Position numbers and translations under genes: made by a program. This document shows, piece after piece, positions 52,822-60,598 of a DNA stretch of 64,000 nt. The notes beneath the pieces were generated by a model that saw nothing but the letters and a program-made list of their open reading frames with translations, was not told where the DNA came from and made no database searches. This stretch comes from CAZTUH01 sp964616175 (GTDB lineage Bacteria > Pseudomonadota > Gammaproteobacteria > Burkholderiales > Burkholderiaceae_B), in the NCBI GenBank assembly GCA_964616175.1, contig CAZTUH010000002.1:5035-69034 (forward strand). The letters run 5' to 3'. Positions within the stretch are counted from its first letter, which is position 1. Each line of letters opens with the position of its first letter.

Positions 52822-53541
52822 ATGAATTTTGTGCGTCAAATTATTATTGATACAGAAACCACTGGCTTAGAACCTGATCTTGGTCATCGTGTGATTGAAA
52901 TTGCTTGTGTTGAATTATTAAATCGTAGAATTACTAAGAAAAAGTTGCACTTTTACTTAAACCCAGAACGTGAGATTGATCCTGAAGCTAAGAAAATTCA
53001 TGGTTTGACTGAAAGATTTTTATCTGACAAGCCAAAATTTTTAGAAATTTGTGATAAATTCCTGGATTTTATCAAAGGTTCTGAGATTATTGCCCACAAT
53101 GCAGGTTTCGATGTTAAGTTTTTAAATTCTGAATTGGGAAGATTAGGTTTTCATTCATTAAAAAGTTATTGCACTAGAGTTATCGATTCTCTTTTACATG
53201 CAAGGCAATTGCATCCAGGAAAGAAAAATTCCTTAGATGCTTTATGCGATAGATATGGAATAGAAAATAACAATCGGAGTTTACATGGGGCTTTGTTAGA
53301 TTCTTATTTATTAGCTAGAGTTTGGTTGGCGATGACTCGAGGACAAGATTCTTTGCTAATTGCAGATAAGGAAAAAGATAACTCCGATGTGCCTAGCCCA
53401 CATATGCAAATGGAAGAATATGGTTCTTGTTTGCCTGTGGTAAAAGCAACTATGCAAGAATTAGAAGAACATCAGGAATATTTGAAAAACTTACTCAAAG
53501 TATCAGGACAATGCATTTGGTTCAACTTAGAATCAAATTGA
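52822..53541 (+). CDS. dnaQ: DNA polymerase III epsilon subunit (proofreading exonuclease)
   Basis: DnaQ is the 3'-5' proofreading nuclease of the replicative polymerase. The 239-residue frame has Exo I D10/E12 in IIIDTETTGLEPD, Exo II in EIIAHNAGFDVKFLN, and Exo III in RSLHGALLDSYLLARVWLAM. The C-terminal region carries QMEEYGSCLPVVKATMQELEEH, the polymerase-binding side; its beta-clamp motif is not obvious. It follows rnhA. Retention of proofreading is notable beside the disrupted ung. Confidence 0.97.
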   Translation: MNFVRQIIIDTETTGLEPDLGHRVIEIACVELLNRRITKKKLHFYLNPEREIDPEAKKIHGLTERFLSDKPKFLEICDKFLDFIKGSEIIAHNAGFDVKFLNSELGRLGFHSLKSYCTRVIDSLLHARQLHPGKKNSLDALCDRYGIENNNRSLHGALLDSYLLARVWLAMTRGQDSLLIADKEKDNSDVPSPHMQMEEYGSCLPVVKATMQELEEHQEYLKNLLKVSGQCIWFNLESN

Positions 53542-53659
53542 TTCTAAGTTTCAGTAGGTAGTATTGTTCCTTATTCTTCGATCGGGCTAGTTCAGTGATA
53601 GTACAAGATCCACACAGGATAGAGAATACTAGTTTAAGCTATAAAAAAAATCCTAATTT

Positions 53660-55189
53660 TTAATGGATTGGAACACTAGGTATCACTGCTCTAGGCAGTG
53701 CAGTATGAGCAATTTTTCTTAATGCTTCAATAGCTCCAGCATGCATTGGTATAGTCAATCCAACTTTTGAGGTTTTTACAGATATTCGATTACCTTGTAT
53801 TGAACCTGCTTTGAGTAGATCATGTCCAGATTTGAAAATTACTTGAACCATAGAAGTAGATTCATCCATAGTGAGTTCAGAAGTAGTCAGTAATAAGGCA
53901 GCTGTACCTATTGTTGAAATAGAATTCCATTGATTTGGATAAGTTTTTTCAGCAATTTGCAATGGCAGCAAAGCTGGATTATTCTGAATTATTTTGGCAA
54001 TGACTAAGTTATCTAAAGGTAATAAACATAAATTAGATTGGTTCATAGCTGCATGAAGTGCTCCTGATGGAGCTCCAATAACTTGTGTTACCGCATCGAT
54101 TCTTCCACTTTCAAGTTGTTGTATAGCAGCTGAAAATGGAGTATCCATAACTTGATAATCAACATAAGCATGGAGCCCATGCATAGCTAATATATGTTCC
54201 ATGGTAGAACGACTACCTGATCCAGGTGGTCCTAAAGATACCTTTTTTCCTTTTAAATCAAAAATGTTCTTAATATGCCCGCCTTGTTTAACTATTATGT
54301 GAACTAGTTCCGGATAGAGACTACCCAAAGTTCTCAGTTCGTTAAAAGGTCCATATCCTTCAAATGGCCCTCTTCCTTGGTATGCCAAAAGGGCAATATC
54401 TGCTTGAGCAATTCCTAGAATTGCTTCTCCGTTTCGGAGAAGATCAATATTCTCAGTACTCCCGTTTGTAATTAAAGGAATCAAGTGTACTTGTTGCTCG
54501 CTGGATATTTCAGATAAAGCTTGAGCAAGATTCAAATATTCACTCTTTCCAGTCCCTCCAGTAAATGAATAACCATTTTGTAACCGGTTTAATCGACCAT
54601 TAATCCGAGTTACAGAACGCTCCAATTCCTGTTGAACAACACGTTGTGCTGTGCTAGATGCTGTATATGGTACAGAATTCGTGATCGTTTCTAATGTACT
54701 TAACAAACGTTCAGTAACAGGTTTTCTCTTTCCTGAGTCTATTGATGGGGCTTCAGAAGCTGAGTAGCTTGGTAGAGAAACGTTTTCCCAAGATCCATCC
54801 AGATTAATATAAATCGCACTTCCATGTGCTATGATTCTATCTCCTGCCTTATTTCCATTGGATTTAATTCCAACAATACTTCGGGGTCCTGCTCCCATTA
54901 GAGATACTAATGCACTGGCTCCAGGTTGGTTCCACGCACATAATTCGATGTCTTTTTTTAACTCTAAAATGGCATCGTAATATACAACACGGCGGATTTC
55001 GTCCGGAGGAGCAGTACTATCTACAGCACTACCTCGCCTAATCAGTTGAGCAATAGTGAAATAACCAGTACCAAATGTATCGGAAAGTTTCTTCTCAAGG
55101 GTTGTTTGAAGAATGCTGACATCTGGTTGATGTTCACATCCAAGAGATATGAAGCATATTATGATAAGTAATAAACGTTTAATAACCAT
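53660..55189 (-). CDS. TAXI-family substrate-binding lipoprotein with a large N-terminal extra domain
   Basis: TAXI proteins are periplasmic binding proteins normally paired with TRAP transporters. This 509-residue protein has a lipoprotein signal (lipobox ISLGC, Cys18), so it should be membrane-tethered. Residues of about 22-200 form an extra domain I cannot name; the TAXI domain begins near 206 with YSFTGGTGKSEYLNLAQAL and continues with EAILGIAQADIALLAYQG, LRTLGSLYPELVHIIV and KKVSLGPPGSGSRSTMEHIL. Common TAXI proteins are near 320 residues. It starts 7 bp after the stop of gltS, and no TRAP membrane subunits are nearby, so it probably serves GltS. Ligand unproven; glutamate is a reasonable guess. 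Confidence 0.9.
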   Translation of the reverse strand: MVIKRLLLIIICFISLGCEHQPDVSILQTTLEKKLSDTFGTGYFTIAQLIRRGSAVDSTAPPDEIRRVVYYDAILELKKDIELCAWNQPGASALVSLMGAGPRSIVGIKSNGNKAGDRIIAHGSAIYINLDGSWENVSLPSYSASEAPSIDSGKRKPVTERLLSTLETITNSVPYTASSTAQRVVQQELERSVTRINGRLNRLQNGYSFTGGTGKSEYLNLAQALSEISSEQQVHLIPLITNGSTENIDLLRNGEAILGIAQADIALLAYQGRGPFEGYGPFNELRTLGSLYPELVHIIVKQGGHIKNIFDLKGKKVSLGPPGSGSRSTMEHILAMHGLHAYVDYQVMDTPFSAAIQQLESGRIDAVTQVIGAPSGALHAAMNQSNLCLLPLDNLVIAKIIQNNPALLPLQIAEKTYPNQWNSISTIGTAALLLTTSELTMDESTSMVQVIFKSGHDLLKAGSIQGNRISVKTSKVGLTIPMHAGAIEALRKIAHTALPRAVIPSVPIH

Positions 55190-55196
55190 TATTCAA

Positions 55197-56423
55197 TTAA
55201 ACCCCACCTACAAAAGGCAAGGAAATAAGAGCTGTCAATACAATAACATTTAAAATATCAACTAGAAAGGCTCCGGCAATAGGCACTACTATAAAGGATT
55301 GCGGAGCTGGTCCATGACTTTTTGTAATTGCTTGCATGTTTGCTATAGCTGTGGCAGTAGTACCTAAGCATATTCCACAAAAAGCCCCTGCGATAGCGGC
55401 CGCTTCATAATCAGCTTTTAATACGCGAAATACCACAACACAACAATAAGTAACACATACAATTGCTTGAACTCCTAACATCATAGCCAACGGACCAGCC
55501 AAACGTGCTGCACTTGCAAGATCTAGAGTCATCATTGTTAACCCTAAAAACATTGAGAGGACAATTGTACCAACAATTTCAGTTACTCGATCATTAAATT
55601 GAAATCCTATTAACGGTCCAAGATTCCGCAATATTATTCCAGTAGTTAAACAGAGCAGAAAATTTGGAAGATTAACATGAGCTTGGTCTACAAGAGTGGA
55701 AATATATGTTCCACTAACCAATGTGATCAATGCTGCAGATATAGAGTTGATAAATGCTGCAGGTTTGTTAATTTCTTTTTGATTATTCTCATTTTCTTGA
55801 TGAATTGATTCAGAATCAGATTGACAAATAACGTTTCCATTTTGGATTGGAGTTTTTATCTTATGTCTTTTAAGAAGCCACTCTGCAACCGGTCCGCCAA
55901 GAGTCCCGCCAAGAACTAATCCAATTGTTGCTGATGTCATAGCTAACGCAACAATATTCTGGATATTATTAATATCTGCAAATCGAGATGCATAGGCAGT
56001 GCTTGTTCCATGCCCTCCAACTAATGTAACTGTTCCAGCTATTAAACCCATTAGTGGATGCATATCTAAAACAGCAGCTAAGCTTAAACCAACTATGTTT
56101 TGTAGAATCAAGAATGGCAAAAGTATTAGCAATAAAATAACAAGTCGGGATCCTCCTTTTGCTAGAAGTTTAAGCTTTGCAGTTAAACCAAGGCATCCAA
56201 AAAATAAAAGTAATAATGTTGGTTTTATAGTAGTTTCAAGTGAAATTTGTATATTTCCCCATTTGGACAGTGCATAAGTTGTTGAAGCAAAAATTAGTCC
56301 ACCAACAATTGGGTCTGGAATACAATATCGAGAGAGAAAACCAATTCTTGCGGTTAGAAAACGACCTAATAAAAGGGTTAAGCAACACGCTAGAAGTGAC
56401 TGTACGGGCGAAAGCGAAATCAT
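55197..56423 (-). CDS. gltS: Sodium/glutamate symporter (GltS family)
   Basis: GltS imports glutamate with sodium across the inner membrane. The frame has about ten hydrophobic segments, IPDPIVGGLIFA, the re-entrant-loop motif TVTLVGGHGTSTAYASRFAD, the matching second half GAFCGICLGTTATAIANM, and the ending PIAGAFLVDILNVIVL. I prefer the ATG at 56423 (408 residues), preceded by AAAGG; an ATG at 56459 adds 12. A polar stretch with many Asn/Glu lies in the central cytoplasmic loop. It leads an operon with the TAXI lipoprotein gene. Confidence 0.92.
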   Translation of the reverse strand: MISLSPVQSLLACCLTLLLGRFLTARIGFLSRYCIPDPIVGGLIFASTTYALSKWGNIQISLETTIKPTLLLLFFGCLGLTAKLKLLAKGGSRLVILLLILLPFLILQNIVGLSLAAVLDMHPLMGLIAGTVTLVGGHGTSTAYASRFADINNIQNIVALAMTSATIGLVLGGTLGGPVAEWLLKRHKIKTPIQNGNVICQSDSESIHQENENNQKEINKPAAFINSISAALITLVSGTYISTLVDQAHVNLPNFLLCLTTGIILRNLGPLIGFQFNDRVTEIVGTIVLSMFLGLTMMTLDLASAARLAGPLAMMLGVQAIVCVTYCCVVVFRVLKADYEAAAIAGAFCGICLGTTATAIANMQAITKSHGPAPQSFIVVPIAGAFLVDILNVIVLTALISLPFVGGV

Positions 56424-56459
56424 GCGGGCCTTTACGTCATATGTCAGAATTAAAACCAA

Positions 56460-57306
56460 TCCAATCTTAATCTTAAAGCGAGAAAATTATCTACGAATCT
56501 TTGGCATGGTATATAAAAAACCAAAAAAATTGTAAAACAAGTTCTTGATAGGTTCTTATTGCTTGCTTAGAGTAAGAGCATGATAGCTTTCTCGCGATAA
56601 TCATTGTGCAATTATGGTACAGCTGGGAATTTTTCTTATCCTCCAAAAATATTTTCCTAACCTATCTCTTTGGTAAAATCAGTAAAGAGATAGGTTAGAA
56701 TCATTATAAATATCGTGGCAGTTACCTAGTTTCCAAATTTTTCGATAAAACTCTTTTAGTTTATAATCTGCTATTGCTAGCAGAAAGAAGAATGACTAGT
56801 CAAGATTTAAACTGAAAAAAAACAATTCAAAAATTCTTGATCAGCAAAAGTTTAAATCTGAAAATGGAGAATTTGAAAACTTCATTCTCTCCATAGAGGT
56901 AAAATAAAGAAAGACATAGTATGCATATCCTATCCGGAAAGTACAACTCACACAACAGATTTGCATTGTACATGTCAATTAAATCAACTTATTTTTTATA
57001 CAAGCAAGAATGCTCTTGATAAAATGGAAAGGAAACTTTTTAAAAGACTATGATGTATTATACAATTGAATTGTTTAGAGTAACCTGTTAGAATTCTTTT
57101 CAGATAAGGTATAGTAATAATGGGGATTTTCATATATATTCAAGAATTATAATGTTTGTATTTTGTTCCTTGAAATTTCAGTCCATCAGTTTTTGAATTA
57201 TGTTTGTTTTGATTCTTTGAGAACTTTTACATAAATTGAATACGCAATCGCAATGTATTATACTGGTAAATATCTGAGTCTTATTTAATAATTTCTCTTT
57301 ACATTT
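56460..57306. other. 847-bp divergent spacer upstream of gltS and the DUF442 gene
   Basis: No open frame here looks like a protein and I see no tRNA. It contains a perfect 15-bp inverted repeat at 56657-56698, listed separately. Regulatory DNA for gltS-TAXI is expected on its left side. Confidence 0.5.
56657..56698. repeat. Perfect 15-bp inverted repeat in the gltS upstream region
   Basis: Arms 56657-56671 (beginning CTAACCTATC) and 56684-56698 are exact reverse complements around a 12-base loop. It lies about 200 bp upstream of gltS. No T run follows on either strand, so a terminator is not supported; a protein-binding site, a processed hairpin or the remnant of a lost gene's terminator are possible. 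Confidence 0.9.
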
Positions 57307-57666
57307 ATGGAAAATTTACAAAAATTTTCTTTCCGTCTTCCATTTATTAAAGTTTTGACTCCTGAATTTTCTGTTGCTTCTCAGTTAAGTCTAGATCAAG
57401 TAAATGCTGTAAAAACTGCTGGTTATAAGAGCATAGTTATTAACCGACCTGATTTCGAGGATGATCTAGATCAACAACCTACTTCATCTTCCATTATTTT
57501 TGCATCGAATGCTATAGGTTTGTCAGTTAGGTATTTTCCTATAGGCAGGAATTTTACAAAATCTGACTTAATAGAATTTGCAGATATTTTAAATATTTTA
57601 CCAACCCCTGTTTTAGCTTATTGTCATACTGGTTTCCGTTCTGCAAAGTTGTTTTTTAGCCTGTGA
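57307..57666 (+). CDS. DUF442 / TIGR01244-type phosphatase-like protein
   Basis: This 119-residue protein resembles the small phosphatase-like family found alone or fused to beta-lactamase-like hydrolases. It shows PEFSVASQLSLDQVNAVKTAGYKSIVINRPDFEDD and the phosphate-loop-like VLAYCHTGFRSAKL (C106 and R111). Its end, a few residues after that loop, is slightly shorter than I expect. A universal stress gene follows 40 bp later. The substrate is unknown; sulfide-linked roles suggested for relatives cannot be judged here. Confidence 0.82.
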   Translation: MENLQKFSFRLPFIKVLTPEFSVASQLSLDQVNAVKTAGYKSIVINRPDFEDDLDQQPTSSSIIFASNAIGLSVRYFPIGRNFTKSDLIEFADILNILPTPVLAYCHTGFRSAKLFFSL

Positions 57667-57706
57667 TTGAATTGATGGATTCAGCATAATTATAGGAACC
57701 CTCTAA

Positions 57707-58174
57707 ATGTTTAGAAAAATAATGATACCTACAGATGGATCTTCGCTCTCTGCACAAGCAGCTAATGCTGGTGTTACCTTTGCTAGGTCTATAGGTGGAG
57801 AAATATTTGCCTTATATGTAACCCAACCATTTTCAGCAACCATTGGACTTGATGGAATAGCTGCTGCTTATGCAATTACTAATAATGAATATTATCAAAA
57901 GGCTGCTGAAGATCAAGTGAATAGATATTTGCAACAAATCCTTGATCGAGCAGATACTGCTGGAGTAAAAGCAACAGCACAAGCAATCTCTAATTTCAGT
58001 ATAGCTGATGGAATTGTCCAGGCATGCTCAGACAATTCTTGTGACTTAATCTTTATAGGTAGTCACGGTCGTAGTGGGTTGTCACGTTTATTACTAGGTA
58101 GTGTTACGTTTAAAGTCTTGTCATTAGCTAGTACAGCTGTTTTAGTTTACAGAGTAAAAGAAGAGAAGAAGTAA
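57707..58174 (+). CDS. Universal stress protein (UspA family)
   Basis: UspA-type proteins are small cytoplasmic nucleotide-binding proteins induced by stress. The 155-residue frame has the N-terminal IMIPTDGSSLSAQAANAGVTFA and the ATP-binding C-terminal loop IGSHGRSGLSRLLLGSVTFKVL (G-2x-G-9x-G pattern), suggesting the ATP-binding subgroup. A small insertion-like segment (TIGLDGIAAAYAITNNEYY) is typical of the single-domain Burkholderiales type. It follows the DUF442 gene in the same direction. Confidence 0.93.
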   Translation: MFRKIMIPTDGSSLSAQAANAGVTFARSIGGEIFALYVTQPFSATIGLDGIAAAYAITNNEYYQKAAEDQVNRYLQQILDRADTAGVKATAQAISNFSIADGIVQACSDNSCDLIFIGSHGRSGLSRLLLGSVTFKVLSLASTAVLVYRVKEEKK

Positions 58175-58218
58175 ATCCTATTTTTCATAATTCTAATCAA
58201 GCCATTTATTTGTAAAAT

Positions 58219-59058
58219 CTAATTCCTGTTTCCATATTCCAATTTTGATAAAGTCTTTATTAAAATTGAATTGAAATTTTTTGGATTGCTTAAATTCATT
58301 CCATGAGATGCTAATGGAATATCAAATCTTTTGGAATTTGGCAAAATCTCATGCAATTTGTCTAGAGTTATTCGATATGATTTAGGACTCAGTTGACCTC
58401 CAAATAATAGAATTGGTATTTCTATACTAGATATTTGTTCTTTTTTGATATCTAATCTAGATTCAGTAATTTGTGGAAAGAGTGTACTTGCATTGTCTCG
58501 AATCATTGTTTTAAACCAAGAAGCTAAAGAATTCCAAATTTTAGCTCCATTTGTATGATTTACAAATAATTCCAAGCTTTCCTCAATTCTGTTTTGACTT
58601 AACAAATTCAAAATCTCCCCGCTAAAACGTTGGATTGATTGATCTTTGTTTTGAAAATGAATATTTGGTTCGCAAAGTACAGCACTACATAAAAAGTTAG
58701 GATGTCTTTTAGCAATTTCTAATGCTATCGTTCCTCCTCTAGAATGACCTAATAAATGTACCGGATTTTTCACAACCTTTTCAATAAAGTTTTGAACATC
58801 ATTTGCATGCTGTTGAATCGAAAATTTACAACCTGGTATCCATCTTTCTGGCCAATAAGATCTTAGGCATAAAGCATAAACTTGAAACACTTTGCTTAAG
58901 GTTTTTACTTGGTATTTCCAATACCGGCTATCACAAAGAGCACCATGTATAAGAACCAGAGGATAACCATTTTTACCCTTCGTTACATATCGAAATATAT
59001 TTCCATCAACATCAAGTACACTCAAATCTGATGGATATTCATTGAAATATTTTGACAT
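58219..59058 (-). CDS. Alpha/beta hydrolase of unknown substrate
   Basis: A 279-residue alpha/beta-fold hydrolase. It shows the oxyanion motif LVLIHGALCDSRYW, the nucleophile elbow LLGHSRGGTIAL (Ser) and a likely catalytic His in ASHGMNLSNP. The acidic residue expected after strand 6 is not obvious: IPILLFGGQLSPKSY has Ser where relatives have Asp, so the acid may lie elsewhere or activity may be reduced. It converges with the universal stress gene. I cannot assign a substrate. Confidence 0.85.
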   Translation of the reverse strand: MSKYFNEYPSDLSVLDVDGNIFRYVTKGKNGYPLVLIHGALCDSRYWKYQVKTLSKVFQVYALCLRSYWPERWIPGCKFSIQQHANDVQNFIEKVVKNPVHLLGHSRGGTIALEIAKRHPNFLCSAVLCEPNIHFQNKDQSIQRFSGEILNLLSQNRIEESLELFVNHTNGAKIWNSLASWFKTMIRDNASTLFPQITESRLDIKKEQISSIEIPILLFGGQLSPKSYRITLDKLHEILPNSKRFDIPLASHGMNLSNPKNFNSILIKTLSKLEYGNRN

Positions 59059-59302
59059 TCTTTGGAAAGTTTGTCTTAGGAATAATTAGAAGTATATTCA
59101 TAACATGTTTAGCTGTTCAAAAAGCTTAACTAACTTTTTTGCATCTTTTTGCTTATTTAAGCTCTTCATTTTTATCGAATATTGAGAATCATTGTTTTTC
59201 AAAATTTTTGCTGAAAACTTTATAGTATAGAAGATGATAAGTCGCTATTTTCTATTCAAAAAGTTTTGCCTAATTCTGATCTAATTTTTTGAAATTAGTA
59301 TC

Positions 59303-59354
59303 AAAAATGAAAGCAAAGCATTTAGTTGCTTCTTTCTGCTCTGCTTTCATTTTT
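59303..59354 (-). terminator. Rho-independent terminator after pal
   Basis: Thirteen-base arms (59303-59315 and 59342-59354) pair perfectly; read on the minus strand the stem ends TTTCATTTTTG. An inner AAGCA/TGCTT stem (59316-59329) adds to it. It lies 18 bp after the pal stop. The 314-bp spacer around it (59059-59372) shows nothing else. Confidence 0.72.
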
Positions 59355-59372
59355 ATCCTGAAAATTCTTGAT

Positions 59373-59882
59373 TTATTTATTCTCATAAATAAGATCGGCT
59401 CTTCGATTTTCTGAAAAATCAATTTCTGTTGAACCAAGAGCTTTTGGTTTTTCCTTTCCGAAACTGAGTGTTTCTATTTGGTTTTCATCTGCTCCTGCAA
59501 GAATCATTATCTTTCGAATTTCATCAGCACGTCTTTTTCCTAAAGCTAAATTATACTCCTTGCTGCCTCGTTCATCGGTATTACCTTCAATTCTAATTCG
59601 AAGATCCTTATTCATGATTAAATTTTGAACATGCATTTCTAATCTAGTTTTATATTCTTCAGAAACTGAATATTTGTCAAAATCAAAGAATATAGAATAT
59701 GGTTCTTCCAACTTCTCTTGATTCTTAACTAAGATGGAAGTTTGCTCGGGTTCAATCACATTTTCCACTTCTTCAGATCTGTCATATATAGCAACTTTTT
59801 CATCAAGTGGAACAGATGTACAACCTAGGATGGATGCACCCAATGCAATGGAAATTATGTTTTTAGTAAATCTTGACTTCAT
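59373..59882 (-). CDS. pal: Peptidoglycan-associated lipoprotein Pal
   Basis: Pal anchors the outer membrane to peptidoglycan and normally works with TolQRAB. The 169-residue frame has a lipoprotein signal (lipobox ILGC, Cys21), a variable linker and the OmpA-like domain: YSIFFDFDKYSVSEEYKTRLEMHV, IEGNTDERGSKEYNLALGKRRADEI and SENRRADLIYENK. An AAGGA ribosome site sits 6 bp before the ATG. No tol genes lie in the window; tolB, its usual upstream partner, is absent. Immediately upstream are two competing hairpins. Confidence 0.96.
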   Translation of the reverse strand: MKSRFTKNIISIALGASILGCTSVPLDEKVAIYDRSEEVENVIEPEQTSILVKNQEKLEEPYSIFFDFDKYSVSEEYKTRLEMHVQNLIMNKDLRIRIEGNTDERGSKEYNLALGKRRADEIRKIMILAGADENQIETLSFGKEKPKALGSTEIDFSENRRADLIYENK

Positions 59883-59913
59883 ATCATTTCCTTTATGAAA
59901 GACTACAAAATAT

Positions 59914-59945
59914 AAAAAAAACTGCCATTTTATCGGAGAAATGGC
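59914..59945 (-). terminator. Terminator-like hairpin in the pal leader
   Basis: On the minus strand GCCATTT (59945-59939) pairs with AAATGGC (59930-59924) around an 8-base loop, followed by AG and eight T (59921-59914). The last T is only 31 bp before the pal start codon. It overlaps the 3' arm of a second hairpin (59932-59975), so the two cannot form together. Confidence 0.65.
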
Positions 59946-59975
59946 TTCTGAAATTTTTTCATTCCTTTCTCCGAT
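59932..59975 (-). promoter_or_regulatory. Competing (antiterminator-like) hairpin upstream of pal
   Basis: ATCGGAGAAA (59975-59966, minus strand) pairs perfectly with TTTCTCCGAT (59941-59932) over a 24-base loop. Its 3' arm takes up the loop and part of the stem of the terminator at 59914-59945, the layout of a transcription attenuator. It could also be chance, or the relic of a lost gene's end. Confidence 0.5.
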
Positions 59976-60598
59976 TAGAATTAATAAGGTTTATTGTAAC
60001 TAACAGATCATTTAAAAACTGGAAGTTACAAGATTAAGTGTATGCATTTTTTAGAAAAATGACTGAAGAAATAATTAGACTGGCCAGTTTGAATCTGAAG
60101 AATTTTTGATAACTCACACAAGCAGACTAAAATTTTTTTCGGTGCAAAATGCATACAGGAAGTATCCCAATTTTAAGAGGGTTAAGAAAGAGAAATAATT
60201 GACATTAAAGATCGTAGAGAAGTTTTTCTCATTTTCCATAAACTAATTTTTCTTAAAAATTAGAAAGATATTCAATGAAAATTGATTAATAGATTGTTTA
60301 ATAGGTTAAAATTAATGTTTGTAAATAAACTCTGAATTTCTAAATATCTCCAATTGCAAATGCAATCAACTATTATTGTGATGGAAAATTTTTATAAACG
60401 TATTTTAGAATTTGGATCGAGTTTTATATTTTTCCTTGGAAGGATAGCAAGATAACATAAAATGTCCTAGCTTTACCAATAGATGAAAATTATTCCATAG
60501 ATATGAAATAGCTCTACAATCTTAATTTTTTTTGAAACCAAAGTTCATTTTATAAAAGAGTACGCTTTTTGATATTTGAACTCAAGATTTTCGACGAT

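Larger units (their letters stand above)
59883..60598. other. 716-bp spacer between proS and pal
   Basis: This stretch holds the hairpins near pal (59914-59975) and otherwise no gene I can recognise. tolB would lie here in relatives, but I see no TolB-like fragment in any frame. Confidence 0.5.
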
